Of a DNA stretch of 64,000 nucleotides, positions 28,655-40,203 are shown piece by piece; within the stretch, counting starts at the first letter, position 1; the number at the start of each line of letters is the position of its first letter. The stretch is taken from NCBI GenBank assembly GCA_963573385.1, contig CAUYLG010039377.1:1-64000 (forward strand). Reading direction: 5' to 3'. The stretch is from Cacajao melanocephalus. Its lineage: Eukaryota; Chordata; Mammalia; Primates; Pitheciidae. Below the pieces are notes generated by a model, which had not been told where the DNA came from, did not search any database, and worked only from the letters and a program-made list of their open reading frames with translations. A program made the translations under genes and the position numbers.

Positions 28655-28870
28655 GTCCAAGCCACATCTCTGTGCAGATGACTCTTTAATCTATACTTAG
28701 GAGTCTACTTTTTCTTTGACCCGTCTTGTGAACTCCAGACCTATGTTTTCTCTTGCTTAATTCCAGACCTATATTTTCAGTTGACATATCCAACTGACAT
28801 CCTAAATTCAACAAAATCATACTCTAATCATCTGACATAGACCCTTCCGAGTTATTTCCTTCCATACACT
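28655..28870 (+). mobile_element. L2 LINE ORF2 fragment
   Basis: Carries the codons for the L2 polymerase ADD motif (tgtgcagatgac, 28671-28682, reading CADD where YADD is usual). It is followed by family-like text: ctccagacctatgttttc, catatccaactgacatcc, aaattcaacaaaatcatact. Plus strand, heavily decayed. Confidence 0.6.
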
Positions 28871-28954
28871 GAGTAGACTTGGTCACCAAATTAAGAAAAA
28901 TGGTCACAACCTTAACAGCCCCTCAAGTCCAACTGTTTTGCAGTCACCACAGGA

Positions 28955-29470
28955 AAGTGGGTCAACACAAGGATTTTGATGTCAGACAGAGCTGGGTTTT
29001 AATCACCATTCTGCCACCGCTGGTGTGAGAGTAGGCTCGTTATTCAGTCTCTCTAAATTTCAGTTTTGGACAGATAATGGGGATAAGAAAACTACCCTAC
29101 AGGGCTGTGTGAGAATTTATTTATTTATTTATTTTTATTTTTTATTTGTTTTGAGATGGAGTCTCACTCTGTTGTCTAGGCTGGAGTGCAGTGGCAAAAA
29201 TCTCGGCTCACTGCAGCCTCCACCTCTGAGTTCAAGTGATTCTCCAGCTTCAGCCTCCCACATACCTGGGATTACAGGCATGTGCCACCATGCCTGGCTA
29301 ATTTTTGTATTTTTAGTAGAGACAGGCTTCCACCATGTTGGCCAGACTGGTCTCAAACTCCTGACCTCAAGTAATCTGCCTGCCTCGGCCTCCCAAAGTG
29401 CTGGGATTACTACATGCTGAGAAATCAGTATAGTACCCGGAATGCTCAGAGTAAGATCATCATCATCTCT
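28955..29470 (+). mobile_element. MIR SINE split by an Alu
   Basis: 28955-29115 holds ttgatgtcagacagagctgg, tttcagttttggacagataatggg and ctacagggctgtgtgag. After the Alu, cagtatagtacccggaatgctcagag is the MIR 3' end. Confidence 0.75.
29117..29411 (-). mobile_element. Alu inserted in MIR
   Basis: Complement of an Alu with an ATTT-rich tail at 29117-29150. The head stops at gtgctgggattac, so the first ~30 bases of the element are missing. Confidence 0.95.
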
Positions 29471-30559
29471 CTCTTTTGTAGACAACTAGAGTAAATAACG
29501 TTCATAGTCTCATGGCTTTCTCTTTTCTTCTCTTAGTCTCTTCTGCAGTCTACACTACTCCACAGTGAAGATCTAACTACAGTACTCTTAATTAAAAGGT
29601 TCCTGGTTGCCAAGGGAAAATTATAACTCTGTACTGGGGGAATGAAGCTGCTCTCACTGCAATCCAATGATCAAACTTTGCACCACTAATCATGGTAAAA
29701 TCTTACATGTGTTATCTCCTGAAGTGATAAAACAAGAAGTACCCAATATTGTATGTGTTATATTAAAGAAAAAAAATGTTTTACTCAAATCTACTCAGAC
29801 TTATAGGTCTAATTTACATTTGATATGAAATACAAAGAATAAAGTAAGAAGGTAAACAAGAAAAACAAACCACAAAATCCAGAAGGTAAAACATGGGTAT
29901 CTGCACTGGTCTATTTATAAATGTAGTGACCTCCAAGAAAGGAGGGAGAGGGAAGGAGCTAATCTAAGTTAAAACAGGTTCAAGAACCATAACAACAAAT
30001 ATGATACCGGTCCTGGGTTGGATCCTGATTTTGGCAAAGCAACTATAAAGACGTTTTGGGGACCACTGAGTCATTTTTAATATAGACTGAATGACAGACA
30101 ATGTTAAAGAATTATCTATATTTAACAATTTGAGAGTGTTATTTGTTTATATAGAAAAATGGTTTTTTTAAGAGATACAAACTAAATCATGACAGGTAAA
30201 ATTATTATATTGGCAACTTTAAGGACTACAGAATTAAAAACAAAATGCAAATTCTAAAAGCCTACACTTGAGTACATTACCATTGTCCATAAAACAATGC
30301 CACGAAAATGCAAATATAATATGAGCCATATATGTAATTTAAATTTTCTAGCAACCATCTTTTTAAAAATTAAAAATCTGAAATTAATTTAATAATGTAT
30401 TTTCCTTAGCATATCTAAAATATGATCATTTTAACACATAATAGATATGAAACATTATTAGTGAGATAGTTAGCATTCTTTTCTTTCTACTATATCTTTA
30501 AAATCCAACATGTATTTTATACATACAGTACTTCTCAATTTAAAGCATCCACATGTAGT
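29471..30559. other. No recognised feature
   Basis: About 1.1 kb AT-rich; no gene, RNA or repeat family recognised. Confidence 0.45.
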
Positions 30560-30935
30560 TAGTGTCGTTGGTACTGGGCTGTAGCCTGACCTCAGAGCAT
30601 GTTTCCAACCCTGTCTCCTGCTCTACCCACTGTGCTTCACCATTCCCTGGCCTGACCAGTTCATCCACATCCACGTGCTTTGACACAGGCCACATCCCTC
30701 AGATAGATTTAGCCCTCTGTCTTTCTCAATCTGAAGAACTTCAACTCATCTGGCACTAAAGATGCTCCTTTTATTCCATCTCATCATGGCATCTGCCATT
30801 TTTCAAGTATTGGTTGCCTTCTGACTCTGGCTAAATAGGGAGTTTGTAACAGAGAGCCTGTCACAATTATCTTTGTACTTCTAGCATTTCTGAGGAATAA
30901 ACTAGTGAATGAATGAATAAACAAATGAAGCATGC
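30560..30935 (+). mobile_element. L2 LINE 3' end
   Basis: L2 landmarks in order: tgctctacccactgtgcttcacc, aggccacatccctcag, catctcatcatggcatctgcc, agagcctgtcacaattat and the aataaactagtgaatgaatgaa tail. Confidence 0.65.
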
Positions 30936-31099
30936 TACTAAAACATGCCTGTAAACACGATACTGCAGGTTTTCCTTTTTTCTCCCTTTCCAGTTCCTCA
31001 TAGTTTTATTCCTATCTTATATAACCATAGAAACATAGAACACAAATATGTTTTGAATTAGAAATGTGAAAATTAAGACATCAAATTAAAAGCATTGGC

Positions 31100-31385
31100 T
31101 ATAACAAGGCTCACTCACAACTGGGTGTTGAGCAATGAGAACACATGGACACGGGGAGGGGAACATCACACACTGGGGTCTGTTAGTGGGTAGGGGGTTA
31201 GGGAAGGGACAACAGGGGGTGGAGGATTGGGGAGGGATAACATTAGGAGAAAAACCTAATGTGGGTGACGGGGAGATGGAGGCAGCAAACCACCATGGCA
31301 TGTGTATACCTATGTGACAGTGCTGCACGATCTGCACATGTACCCCAGTCAAGTCAAAAAAAATTAATTAATTTAAATAAATAGA
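31100..31385 (+). mobile_element. L1PA-type 3' UTR fragment
   Basis: Severely 5'-truncated LINE-1 covering only the end of the 3' UTR: tgagcaatgagaacacatgg, the G-rich stretch at 31155-31235, gcaaaccaccatggcatg and gatctgcacatgtacccc, with an A-rich AATT tail. Confidence 0.9.
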
Positions 31386-31954
31386 TAATAAAATTAAGTA
31401 AGTGATCTTGATTCACACAATTCCTGGCTCTTATACTCAGTAGTTTTGCTTATTTTCCTGTTTTGAACTTTTCTTAATGAGTTACATACTGGAAGTAATT
31501 ATTGCTTCAGATGAAATTGCTTCAGACCATTTCCAAACTGAATTATGTAATATTTCTTACTTCTTTTGATTTTAAAAAAGTCATTGTTTTCAAGGAAGTA
31601 TAAGAAAAATGTAACAGAAAATCTGCCCACATCAGTTTCCCTGGTCTAGCATCCAGCCAGGGCTGAAATTCAAATCGTCTCTTGGGTCATTCAGTCTCCA
31701 CTCTAGCAAACGTATTTTTAAGAAGCAGTTGGAAATTTTAACTCGTGCCTTCCTTCCTTGCTTCATCTAAACAAACTCTTTGAGACAGAGAATCTCTGTG
31801 CCCACTCCTGGCTACTCAGAGCCCCCTCGAATCCATCAAAATGACTCAGTATGTGGTCCTCACAGTTGGTGCCACCATCGGATAACTAGTCTTTGTTCAG
31901 ATATTAAAGGCTGGTCATGGCTCAGTGTAATCAGGTACCATAATAGGAAGAGCT
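31386..31954. other. No recognised feature
   Basis: Mixed sequence with no family or coding signal recognised. Confidence 0.4.
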
Positions 31955-32055
31955 GTGTGTCTGTAATCAGAAAATAGTCTCATAATCTTGCTCCACCATT
32001 AGCGGAGTTATCCTGGCAAGTTATTTCAAGCCTTTCTGAATCTTCACTTTAACAG
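31955..32055 (+). mobile_element. MIR SINE fragment
   Basis: cttgctccaccattagcgg, ggcaagttatttcaagcc and tttctgaatcttcactttaac follow the middle of MIR. Confidence 0.55.
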
Positions 32056-32062
32056 TGTAGCT

Positions 32063-32190
32063 CAACATTATTGAGCGCCTATTACGAGACACTAATCTAG
32101 GTACTTGGGATATAAAAGTGATTGAAGATACCCTGGTCCATGCTCTTGAGTCATTTATCAATATTGGATGAAACAGAAAAGAAAAGAAAT
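32063..32190 (-). mobile_element. Ancient L2/MIR-type fragment
   Basis: The attattgagcgcctattacg, taggtacttgggatataaaag and ctggtccatgctcttgag blocks are the common antisense L2 3' pattern. Confidence 0.55.
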
Positions 32191-32584
32191 CATTTCAATA
32201 CAATATGATATATAAAGATATTTTCTGCTGGGAGGGAATGAAAATCCAATTGTCTTCTAGAGTTTTTTATTTCTCCCCAGATTATTAAGCTTTGGTAGCA
32301 CCTCTCAGAAAAGGCAAGTTCTCCTCTTACTGGAACTTGAAAGTCTTTTGACTTTTTCTCATTAAGTCTTCTTTGTCCTAGTTTAAAGGTAATGTGTGAA
32401 GTAGTTAGGGAAAAAAAGGCACATTAAACATCCTTTAGGGATTTTGCAGCTGGTTTAGGAAAGATTTGCAAGCCCTATATTAATTAAGTCCCTGCTATAT
32501 TGGATGTAGGTCAAAAGTAAGTGGATGAGAATATCTACTCTAAGTATTGAAAGCAAATGAGGAATCACCTAACCCCTCGCTTAT

Positions 32585-32830
32585 TGACAGGTAAGGAAAT
32601 GGAGGTTGGAGAGGTCAAATGCCTCACCCAAAGCCACACAGCTAGTGAGTGGCTGAGTAGATGCAAAGCTGGATGCTGACTTTTCCTCATTCTCTCATTC
32701 ATTCCTTTAATGAACACTCACAGAATATCTATGCATATAAATTGTGCAAAACACTTCAGGGAATTTCTTCATGTGTGAGACAGGGTCTCTGCTCTTCTCT
32801 TTCAATCTAATGCAAAATGTTAGCTGTACT
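32585..32830 (-). mobile_element. MIR SINE, then L2-like fragment
   Basis: 32585-32685 is antisense MIR (ggtaaggaaatggagg, tgcctcacccaaagccacacagctagtgagtgg split across the block). 32695-32830 (tcattcattcctttaatg, tctctgctcttctctttc) is L2-like with lower certainty. Confidence 0.65.
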
Positions 32831-34187
32831 TTATGTCAGAGATGAAGAGATACTTGGAAGAAACCCAATTGTCTGTCTGAAGAGATGAGATGAACGAAAT
32901 TTAAAAGTCTGAATTAATGTGAAGTACACAAGGTGACAGGAGTCCTCAGGGTAATACAATTAATGAGCCATCGCATATTGGTAGAATCTAATGAATATTC
33001 ACGCTGGAATCAAAATAGTAGCTCGGTTGAATGAGGATAAGTGACCTGAACTGTGCCTTTGATCTTAATGTTAAGGAAAAAGAAGAGAGAAAAGCAGCCG
33101 CAGGGAAACAGCTTTCTAAACAAAGGATGAAGGAGACGGCTAAGATAGAAAATTTGCTGCTATCCATTGACAAAAAAATGGGGAGGAGGCTTATCTTGTG
33201 GTCCTATATTTCCTTGAGAGTTTCTTTGGAGGTTCTAGCAGGGGAGGGCAACCTCTTGTTTACCCTTGACCGAAGCCAAGTCCTCCTCACTGGAAATGGT
33301 CCTCCCCTTTGACCGAGCGTGCAGCGTCAGGAGGGACGCTCATGGACCAGTGAGGGAGGAAGGAGAGATTCGCTTAAGTATCCAGAGCAGCCGCATCAGC
33401 TCCCTCACTGCTCCCTGTACATCTCTTCTGAAGGGTTGTAAAATCAATGGGGTGAGACTCCTTCAGCCAGATCGCCCTCACATGCAAGGTTCTCTATTTC
33501 CATGTGTCACCTTTATATACTATCTCGGAATTGTATTAGAATTCCGATTAAAATCAGCTCTCCTTTAGGGGAAAAAAAAAGGTATATGAGAAGAAAAAAA
33601 AATCTCTGTGAATACTTTACTATAGTGCATAATGAACGATTCCTGGATGTGTTTCAGTGGATTCCATCATCAAGCAGCTAGTGGGAAGGTCAGTAATAAC
33701 TCTCTTGTCAACACTAAGCAACTGGATTCCAACCAGAAATCCTAACTGGAGGTTGTGTCTATTGCTCCATGGATCTTTGACTGTTAGAGTCTCTTTAAGA
33801 ACTTTCCCTGTGGTTGCAGGAGACAAGAGATCATCACGGCTGTCCATTTCAGCACAAGATGCCTGGGATGCTGTCATTTTCTTCAAATCCCAGAGGGTAT
33901 CGATTGGTGAACTGCTATTTCCTATCTTTTTCTACCTCAATCTTACTTTAGAAACTAGGATGGGTCACTTCACACTACATATTGCCCAATTTCTTTATTT
34001 TTTAAAAATTTTATCTTCTATTGTTTTGTTTTTATTTTGTTTTCTTATTATGTGCCTTCAAGCGGATGTAGCCAGGACACACTGCCTGATTTCACCATGA
34101 TAAACGGTCACAACAAAAAGAACAAAGCACCCTGGCAAGAGTCTTGGTGAATGCCAGTCAGTGTATGGCTTGTCCACACACCATGTC
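32831..34187. other. No recognised feature
   Basis: About 1.36 kb with more balanced composition. A 93-codon plus-strand frame at 33031-33312 starts with a Lys/Glu-rich segment but has no known domain, and I see no convincing splice context. The sequence could be tested for conservation. Confidence 0.4.
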
Positions 34188-34400
34188 AGGTGGCCGCACA
34201 ATTTCCACAGTGTATTCACAGGGCTCAAAGGCAAGTACTCCGGGTACCGAGACTCTCCCAGGCCCAGTGCAGTTTTGCTGCTGAAAACCCATAGTGGCCC
34301 ATGAGTTGCAGAGAATTCACGTGGCATTTTCCCAGTCCTTGAAAGAGATTAGTTGCTCTCCAGCTGTGATATCCCCGAAGAGCTCACAGAACTAAACCAG
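34188..34400 (+). repeat. Direct repeat A (about 215 bp)
   Basis: Shares gtgtattca..gggctcaaaggcaag, gttttgct.ctgaaaaccca, gagttgcagagaattcac and aactaaaccag with 35732-35950, in the same order and orientation, at roughly 80-85% identity by eye. Similarity stops sharply on both sides. Not a repeat family I can name. Confidence 0.85.
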
Positions 34401-35731
34401 AGTTAACCTCCGTGACACGATAAAATGACCTAATGGAGAAGTGAGGGCCATAAATGTGTTTTATCTTATGTGAATTCCTGCTTTTCTAGTCACTGCCAGG
34501 CAGGATATTAATATACCTGTCTCTTTTCTAAGGAAACCTGTACTTGAAGGGGAGAAATATGGGCAATTTGGCTTCATATAAATATTCAAAGTTAATCCTT
34601 CCATAATGCAAATGGAAAGAGTGTGACAATATTAATCCCATTTCTTAAAAAATGACCTTTGGTTAATGCATTTGAACTATCAGGGTTGTTTTGGGTCTCT
34701 TTGGGAAGAAAAAATAAATGTGTGCATAGAATAAAGCACATTAGGCTTCTGAGCTGCAACAAAATCATCCACAGCTGTAGGAATCTTTTGAGGTAGTTCA
34801 AGCCCAGGAACAGGCTTCCCAAAATGAGATGCAGGGTTACAGTGTAGCCTATAAATATCCAGTGCCGTTCTTGAAGGTACACCAAATTCAGTGGCTGTAT
34901 TTTGGCTCTAAATCATATACAAACAGGCTGTGGCATCATTTCCACCTTATCTGCATCCAAATCTCTAATAAAAACAAAGAACTGAATGAGGGTACATTCT
35001 TTATTTGTTTTTTGGGGGGTTGGAAGATTTTTGCTATTTCATTTTTTAATTTAAACTGGAACTTGGGGAACCTCCTATGAGTTCAGCTACCGGTCAAGCT
35101 TTGGGCTGAAGCAAGCTGAACTGAGCCCTCTTTCCTAATATGTTTAGTTCCTCAGATGAGACACATTCTGTGCACAAACAAACCATGAGAAAAGGGCACT
35201 CGTGGCTGACCACAAAGCAGATTGGGCAAATTACCATAACGCAAGTTTACTAAGCAAAGACCGCAGAGGTGACTGCCTGCTGCTTCTGTACACGGCCCTT
35301 CTCACTACTTTACGACAAGACACTATAAAGAATTTAGGCTATCTTAGGAACAGTCAGGCTCATCTCATTGCCTTCTTCACTGCTCCAAACAGTTCCGATG
35401 TGTGGATGAGACAGACAGGAGCTTTCCCTATCACCCAGTCTACCACAGGTACTCTTCATATTAACGTCATTGTTTAATTCAGCCTGGATCAGACTGACTG
35501 AATTCACATTCTGAACTCAACTTCTTACTCGCTGTGCAACTTTGATCAAGGTACTTAAATTCTCAGAGCTTTCTCTTTTTCATCTGCTGTTCAATTCTGT
35601 TAAATCGAGTGCAATTTGAATTGATAAATATTTATGAGATACACAGACTGTGCTGGACATAGGAAAATAAAAGCTACAGAATAAGTACGGTCCAGGCTTG
35701 ATAAGGTGGGGACAGCCACAGAAGCCACATT
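34401..35731. other. Spacer between direct repeats A and B
   Basis: No coding or retroviral internal sequence recognised. 35490-35600 (caacttcttactcgctgtgc, aggtacttaaattctcag) resembles MIR plus strand, and 35620-35695 resembles an antisense L2 end, both weakly. Confidence 0.4.
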
Positions 35732-35950
35732 AGGTGGCTGCAGAATTCCCATAGTCATAGTGTATTCAGAGGGCTCAAAGGCAAGCATTCTGGGTACTGA
35801 GACTCTCCAGGGGCAAGGATAGTTTTGCTCCTGAAAACCCACAGTGGACCACGAGTTGCAGAGAATTCACATGGCATTTTCCCAGCCCTCGAGAGTGACC
35901 AGTTGCTCTCCAGCTGTTTTGTCCCAGAACAGCCCACGGAACTAAACCAG
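35732..35950 (+). repeat. Direct repeat B (about 219 bp)
   Basis: Partner of 34188-34400, about 1.55 kb downstream. The shared minus-strand open frame (both read FSAT.GPLWVF.SKT) reflects the common DNA and gives no evidence of coding. Confidence 0.85.
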
Positions 35951-36734
35951 ACAGTCCAAGAGAAAACTTGCCAGGAGCTTCCGCCAAGTTTGGAAAAGCT
36001 CAGACCTGGACTCTCCTCTAGAAACCACAACGCATTTCTCTTTTGAGAAGAAGAAATTAGTAAGGGGTCCTGAGGATGAGGGAGCTTGGCAAGGAAGCAA
36101 AGGGCATCCATAGGAGGATCTCCCTTTTGGATGCACAGAAAAATCCTCCTCCCAGAAAGGAAAAGAGAAACACATCAAGAGCCTGGGGATTGATTTCTCT
36201 GTCACTGGCGACTGTGGGACACTTAGTCACTATTTTCTTATTGGTCCAAATGTAGGATTAAACCAGATTACTGTTTAGGTTCCCAAAAACCTCAACATGT
36301 CCCAAACTATGCTACGCCCGGCTCCATCAGCTCCCAGCAAATCATCATTCTAACAAACATTCCTTCCAAATGAATACCGAGCAGGCCCCATATGTAGACT
36401 TGCTGGAGAGAAGATCATTGACAGCAGAATCATCACCAAGCCTTCCAGAAATGAAGCCAGCAACGCTCTGGCACAAGGAAATCCAGAATTTTCTCCTCTG
36501 CTGTGTTGTCTTGCTAAAATAGAATAAGAAATTCCATGGCCCAGATCTCTGACAAGGGAAAAATGCCTTCCTTGGAATTAGCCCCCTTTCTTCTCCCAAG
36601 GCCGATCACAGGGACCTTGTAGCTTGCTTGGCTCTAGAGGAAGGGACCTGAAGACCTCTTGGGGAGTCTGTGAACCAAGTGCATCACCTTAGGGCAAGGT
36701 TGAACTCCAGAGGCAAAGAATAAGATAAACAGAC
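35951..36734. other. No recognised feature
   Basis: Balanced-composition sequence without recognised repeat or coding signal. Overlapping frames of 73-118 codons occur but resemble nothing known to me. Confidence 0.4.
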
Positions 36735-36890
36735 CCAGACAGTTACCTGCATCCTAGTTTTGCCTCTGCAGGCATTTGGACAAATTACTTTGATTTTCTA
36801 AGTATTGGTTGACTCTCCCTCCCCACCTCACAGGATTACTGGGAGGGCAACTGTGATAGTCTTGAGGGCTCTTTATAAGTATTCTGGTAA
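36735..36890 (+). mobile_element. MIR SINE fragment
   Basis: ctagttttgcctctgcagg, ggacaaattactttgattt, cctcacaggattactggg and cttgagggctctttataag follow MIR order. Confidence 0.6.
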
Positions 36891-37221
36891 CTACTTTCCT
36901 GGCAGCCATTTGGTAAGATTGTACTTTCCATCCCACCTCTCGCCAGCAAGAAATACAGTATGGGCCTGTAATTTGGTTTGCTCATGAAATGTGAACAAAA
37001 GCAGCGTGTGTGACTGCCGAGCAGCAGCTTTACAGGCTGTGAACGGTTCTTTGTGACTTGCCATGCTCTCTTTCTCTCTGTCTGGAGACTAGCAACGTGA
37101 CACATGATGACTGTCACCCTGGGTCTCAGAGCGCGCAGCTAACCTCTGATGGTCATGTCGCAACCTTTGTTGCTCTTGACCACCAACATTGGGAATAATC
37201 GCAACAGCATCATCATATAAC

Positions 37222-37475
37222 CCATGCATCCTCAACAGGGGCAGTATTGCCCCCAAAGGAACAAAAACTTGTTCTTGAGTTGTGAAAAAATACATAATGG
37301 TCTATGGCTCTCCAAAAGACCACAGTACATAAAACAATGTGAGGAATACTTGTGGTATTAAAATGTCATGGAGTGGAGGGGGGAGTTGACAAGGGTTTTG
37401 AGAAAAAAAAAAAGCCTAGAAAGACTCCTTAAGGATGCAATAATGAAAAAAAGAAAGATTGAGTAGCACTTAAGC
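37222..37475. mobile_element. Possible non-autonomous hAT DNA transposon
   Basis: The left end (catcctcaacaggggcag) and the complement of the right end (agtgctactcaatc) both resemble the CAGTGxTTCTCAA-type ends of hAT elements, about 250 bp apart. Internal text gggcagtattgccccc fits that group. Family unnamed; target duplication not seen. Confidence 0.5.
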
Positions 37476-37564
37476 CTGTCCTGACTGATAGAGTAGCGTA
37501 CAGATAAAGGACCTAGCCTAAGTAAGTTATTGTGGTTTCCCTAAGAGAGATTCAGAGAGTCACT

Positions 37565-37740
37565 ATATTATACACTGTATATTTTATTTCTTTCTCCTGT
37601 TTATTATCTTTCTCCCCAGCTCATGAAGGTAGGGAGTTTTTCTATCTTGTTAACTGTTGATTCCCTAGTGTCTAGGATAGTACCAGCACATAGCAGGTGC
37701 CCACTGAAACATTTGTTGAAGAAATAATAAATCATTAAGA
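37565..37740 (+). mobile_element. L2 LINE 3' end
   Basis: Classic L2 terminus: tttctccccagctcatgaagg, tttctatcttgttaactg, cctagtgtctaggatagtacc and cagcacatagcaggtgcccac. Confidence 0.8.
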
Positions 37741-37749
37741 CAGAAATGA

Positions 37750-37990
37750 CCTCAGTTCTCACCAAACTTCCAAGCATAATGAGGTGTCAGTCCATGCTGA
37801 GAGAGATAGAGCAGGCCACTGCTGGAGCACAGGGGAGAAGGAATTAACCCAGATCTGGGAAGGCTCTGGGGAGGAAATGATATTTAAAGTATGACCTAAA
37901 AAATGGAGAAGTTAGACAAACAGAAAGCAAAAATCAACAGTTGGTGTGAAGTGAATGAAATAAGAAGAAAAAAAAAATTTCAGGCCAAAG
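37750..37990 (-). mobile_element. Probable L2 LINE fragment
   Basis: Antisense-looking text: gagcacaggggagaagg, gggaaggctctggggagg, aagtatgacctaaaaaatgg. Weak but orderly. Confidence 0.45.
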
Positions 37991-38545
37991 GAGTAGTACA
38001 AATATTGCAAACTGGCAGCTATTGAGTTGGAGTTGGATTTCACCAACAGAGATGTCTTATTTGGCTACAGAGTTGGCTCGTGTTTAAAAATCAAAATTTA
38101 CATTAAGAACATGTATTCCAGCTTGTCTTTAAGTACTTGAAAGATCTGAAAAAAAATGGTTACATTTGAATAACACTCCAGCTCTCAGTTATATACTGCC
38201 TCTACTATGGACCTTCAGACTGAAAGACATTGCTTTTCATAACTGTATATATTCTGTTATTTATCTCAAAAAGAATTAGGACACCAACTGATTACATATC
38301 ATAGCCACATGACTATCAACAGCAGGAAAGCGAAAGACTGATAGGGCTACAAGTTTCCAGAAAAATCTAGATATGCATTGATGTTTGGAAGAGAAGAGCA
38401 TGCCTATGCAAAATCCCAACCTGCTTTATTCAGTACTTTGAAGGCATTTGAGGCTGTCTTCCTTGGAACAGTCTGAATAAAGGCTGAAGGATGAAACAGG
38501 CTGGGTACATTTAAGGAATTGAAAATGTGCTTTAACTCACATACA
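37991..38545. other. No recognised feature
   Basis: AT-rich; no family or coding signal recognised. Confidence 0.4.
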
Positions 38546-39026
38546 TTTATTGCAGGACTATTTATAATATCAAAGACTTGGAACTAACCCAAATGCCCAT
38601 CAATGCCCAAATGCCCATCAATGATAGACTGGACAAAGAAAATGTGGCACATATGCACCATGGAATACTATACAGCCATAAAAATAGAATAAGTTCATGT
38701 CCTTTGCAGGGACACTGATGAAGCTGGAAGCCATTATTCTTAGCAAACTAACATAGGAACAGAAACCCAAACGCCGTGTGTTCTCACTCATAAGTGGGAG
38801 TTTAACAATGAGAACACAGGGACACAGGAAGGGAACATCACACACCAGGGCCTGTCAGGGGGTGGGGGAGTAAGAGGAGGGAGAGCATTAGGGCAAATAC
38901 GTAATACATGCAGGGCCTAAAGCCAGATGATGGGTTGATAGGTGCAGCAAACCACCACGGCACATGCATGCATATGTAACAAACTTGCACATTCTGCACC
39001 TCCTGGAACTTAAGGCAAAATTAAAA
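38546..39026 (+). mobile_element. 5'-truncated LINE-1 3' end
   Basis: End of ORF2 plus 3' UTR: caaagacttggaac, ggcacatatgcaccatgg, ctcactcataagtgggag, gcaaaccaccacggcacatg. An 18-bp unit (cccaaatgcccatcaatg) is tandemly duplicated at about 38588-38623. The tail is an AT-rich run. Confidence 0.9.
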
Positions 39027-39122
39027 ATATATATATATATTACATATAACTTTATACATATAATATATAATTATATATAACTTTATATATGACTTTATAT
39101 ATATAACTTTATATATAACTTG
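39027..39122. repeat. TA-rich (TATATAACTT)-like repeat
   Basis: A degenerate repeat of ctttatatata units grown from the L1 tail. Confidence 0.9.
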
Positions 39123-39164
39123 CAATTTTTGAGTTTACAAAATGTATCTCTGAAAATCATTAAA

Positions 39165-39375
39165 AAAATAATGATACAATGGACTTTAGGGACTTGACGG
39201 TAAGAGTAGGAGAGGGGCGAGGGACAAAAGACAACAAATACAGTGCAGTGTATACTGCTCGGGTGATGGGTGCACTGGGATCTCGCAAATCACCACTAAA
39301 GAACTTGCTCATGTAACTTAATATCACCTGTACCCCATTAACTTATGGAAAAATACAATTAAAAAAATAAAAATA
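39165..39375 (+). mobile_element. Second LINE-1 3' end
   Basis: An older L1 3' UTR: atacaatggactttagggac, agggacaaaagacaac, actgctcgggtgatggg, cgcaaatcaccactaaagaac and acctgtaccccattaac, with an A-rich tail that passes into the microsatellite. Confidence 0.85.
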
Positions 39376-39572
39376 GGAAGGAAGGAAGGAGAAAGAGAGA
39401 GACAGAAAGAAAGAAAGAAAGAAAGAAAAAGAAAGAAAGAAAGAAAAAGAAAGAAAGAGAGAGAGAAACAAAGAAAGAGAGAGAGAAAGAAAGAAAGAGA
39501 AAGAAAGAAGGGAAGGAGGGAGGGGGGTAGGGAAGGAAGGAAGGAAGGAAGGAAGGAAGGAAGGAAGGAAGA
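39376..39572 (+). repeat. Polypurine (GGAA)n/(GAAA)n microsatellite
   Basis: About 197 bases nearly all purine on the plus strand, with C at 39403 and 39469 and T at 39528. It ends in a regular (GGAA)n block, 39532-39571. The serine/phenylalanine/leucine-rich minus-strand frames over it are artefacts. Confidence 0.97.
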
Positions 39573-39689
39573 TGTCTTCTGGCCAAAGCATATGTGACAT
39601 GGAAGTTGTAATAAATAATGTGAGATGGAAGTTGTAATAAACTTCAAATGTTGAAGCCCTCTGCCTGCCATTTTTAAAAGTCTGAACTT

Positions 39690-39920
39690 AGTGCTAACAG
39701 CGATGAGGAGCCACTGAAGTGCTTAAAGCAAATGAGTGATGTGCTCCTGTTGTGTCAAGAAAGACAGATCAGTCTGCCAGAGAATAAAGAGCACACTGGT
39801 GTTAAATAAGACAAGAGGCTGAATGATGAATTATAAGACAATTGCAGAAATCCAGGCAAAAGAGGATATTGATCCTAATGCATAAGGGGTGGTAATGGTA
39901 GTGGAGACATTCTGGAGGTA
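39690..39920 (-). mobile_element. L2 LINE fragment
   Basis: Antisense L2: gaggagccactgaagtgc, aatgagtgatgtgctcc, agacagatcagtctgcc and attgcagaaatccaggc. Confidence 0.65.
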
Positions 39921-40203
39921 TTCATTTTCTTCCTCATCATTAACAGTATCCTCATTTATTTACACTGTTGTGCCTGGGAAGACTTACCTCCCCAGGTGCC
40001 TTTTCAGAGCCTTGTTAACTTCCTAGAACAGTTAGGCCAGTTCTGGACTATTTTCCTGAATACTGTTTGTTAGGTTCAAATAAACAAATCTTTTTATTAT
40101 CAATATGCATGCAGTGCAATGCGATTATTGAGAGACAGAAGTGACAGAATTTAGTAGATGTAGGATGGAGACTTAACTCTGCAGAAGTTTTGTAAGGATT
40201 TAG

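Noticed and set aside
34188..35950. An endogenous retrovirus with the two direct repeats as LTRs
   Set aside because: The repeats lack TG..CA ends and LTR signals, and no gag, pol or env remnant lies between them.
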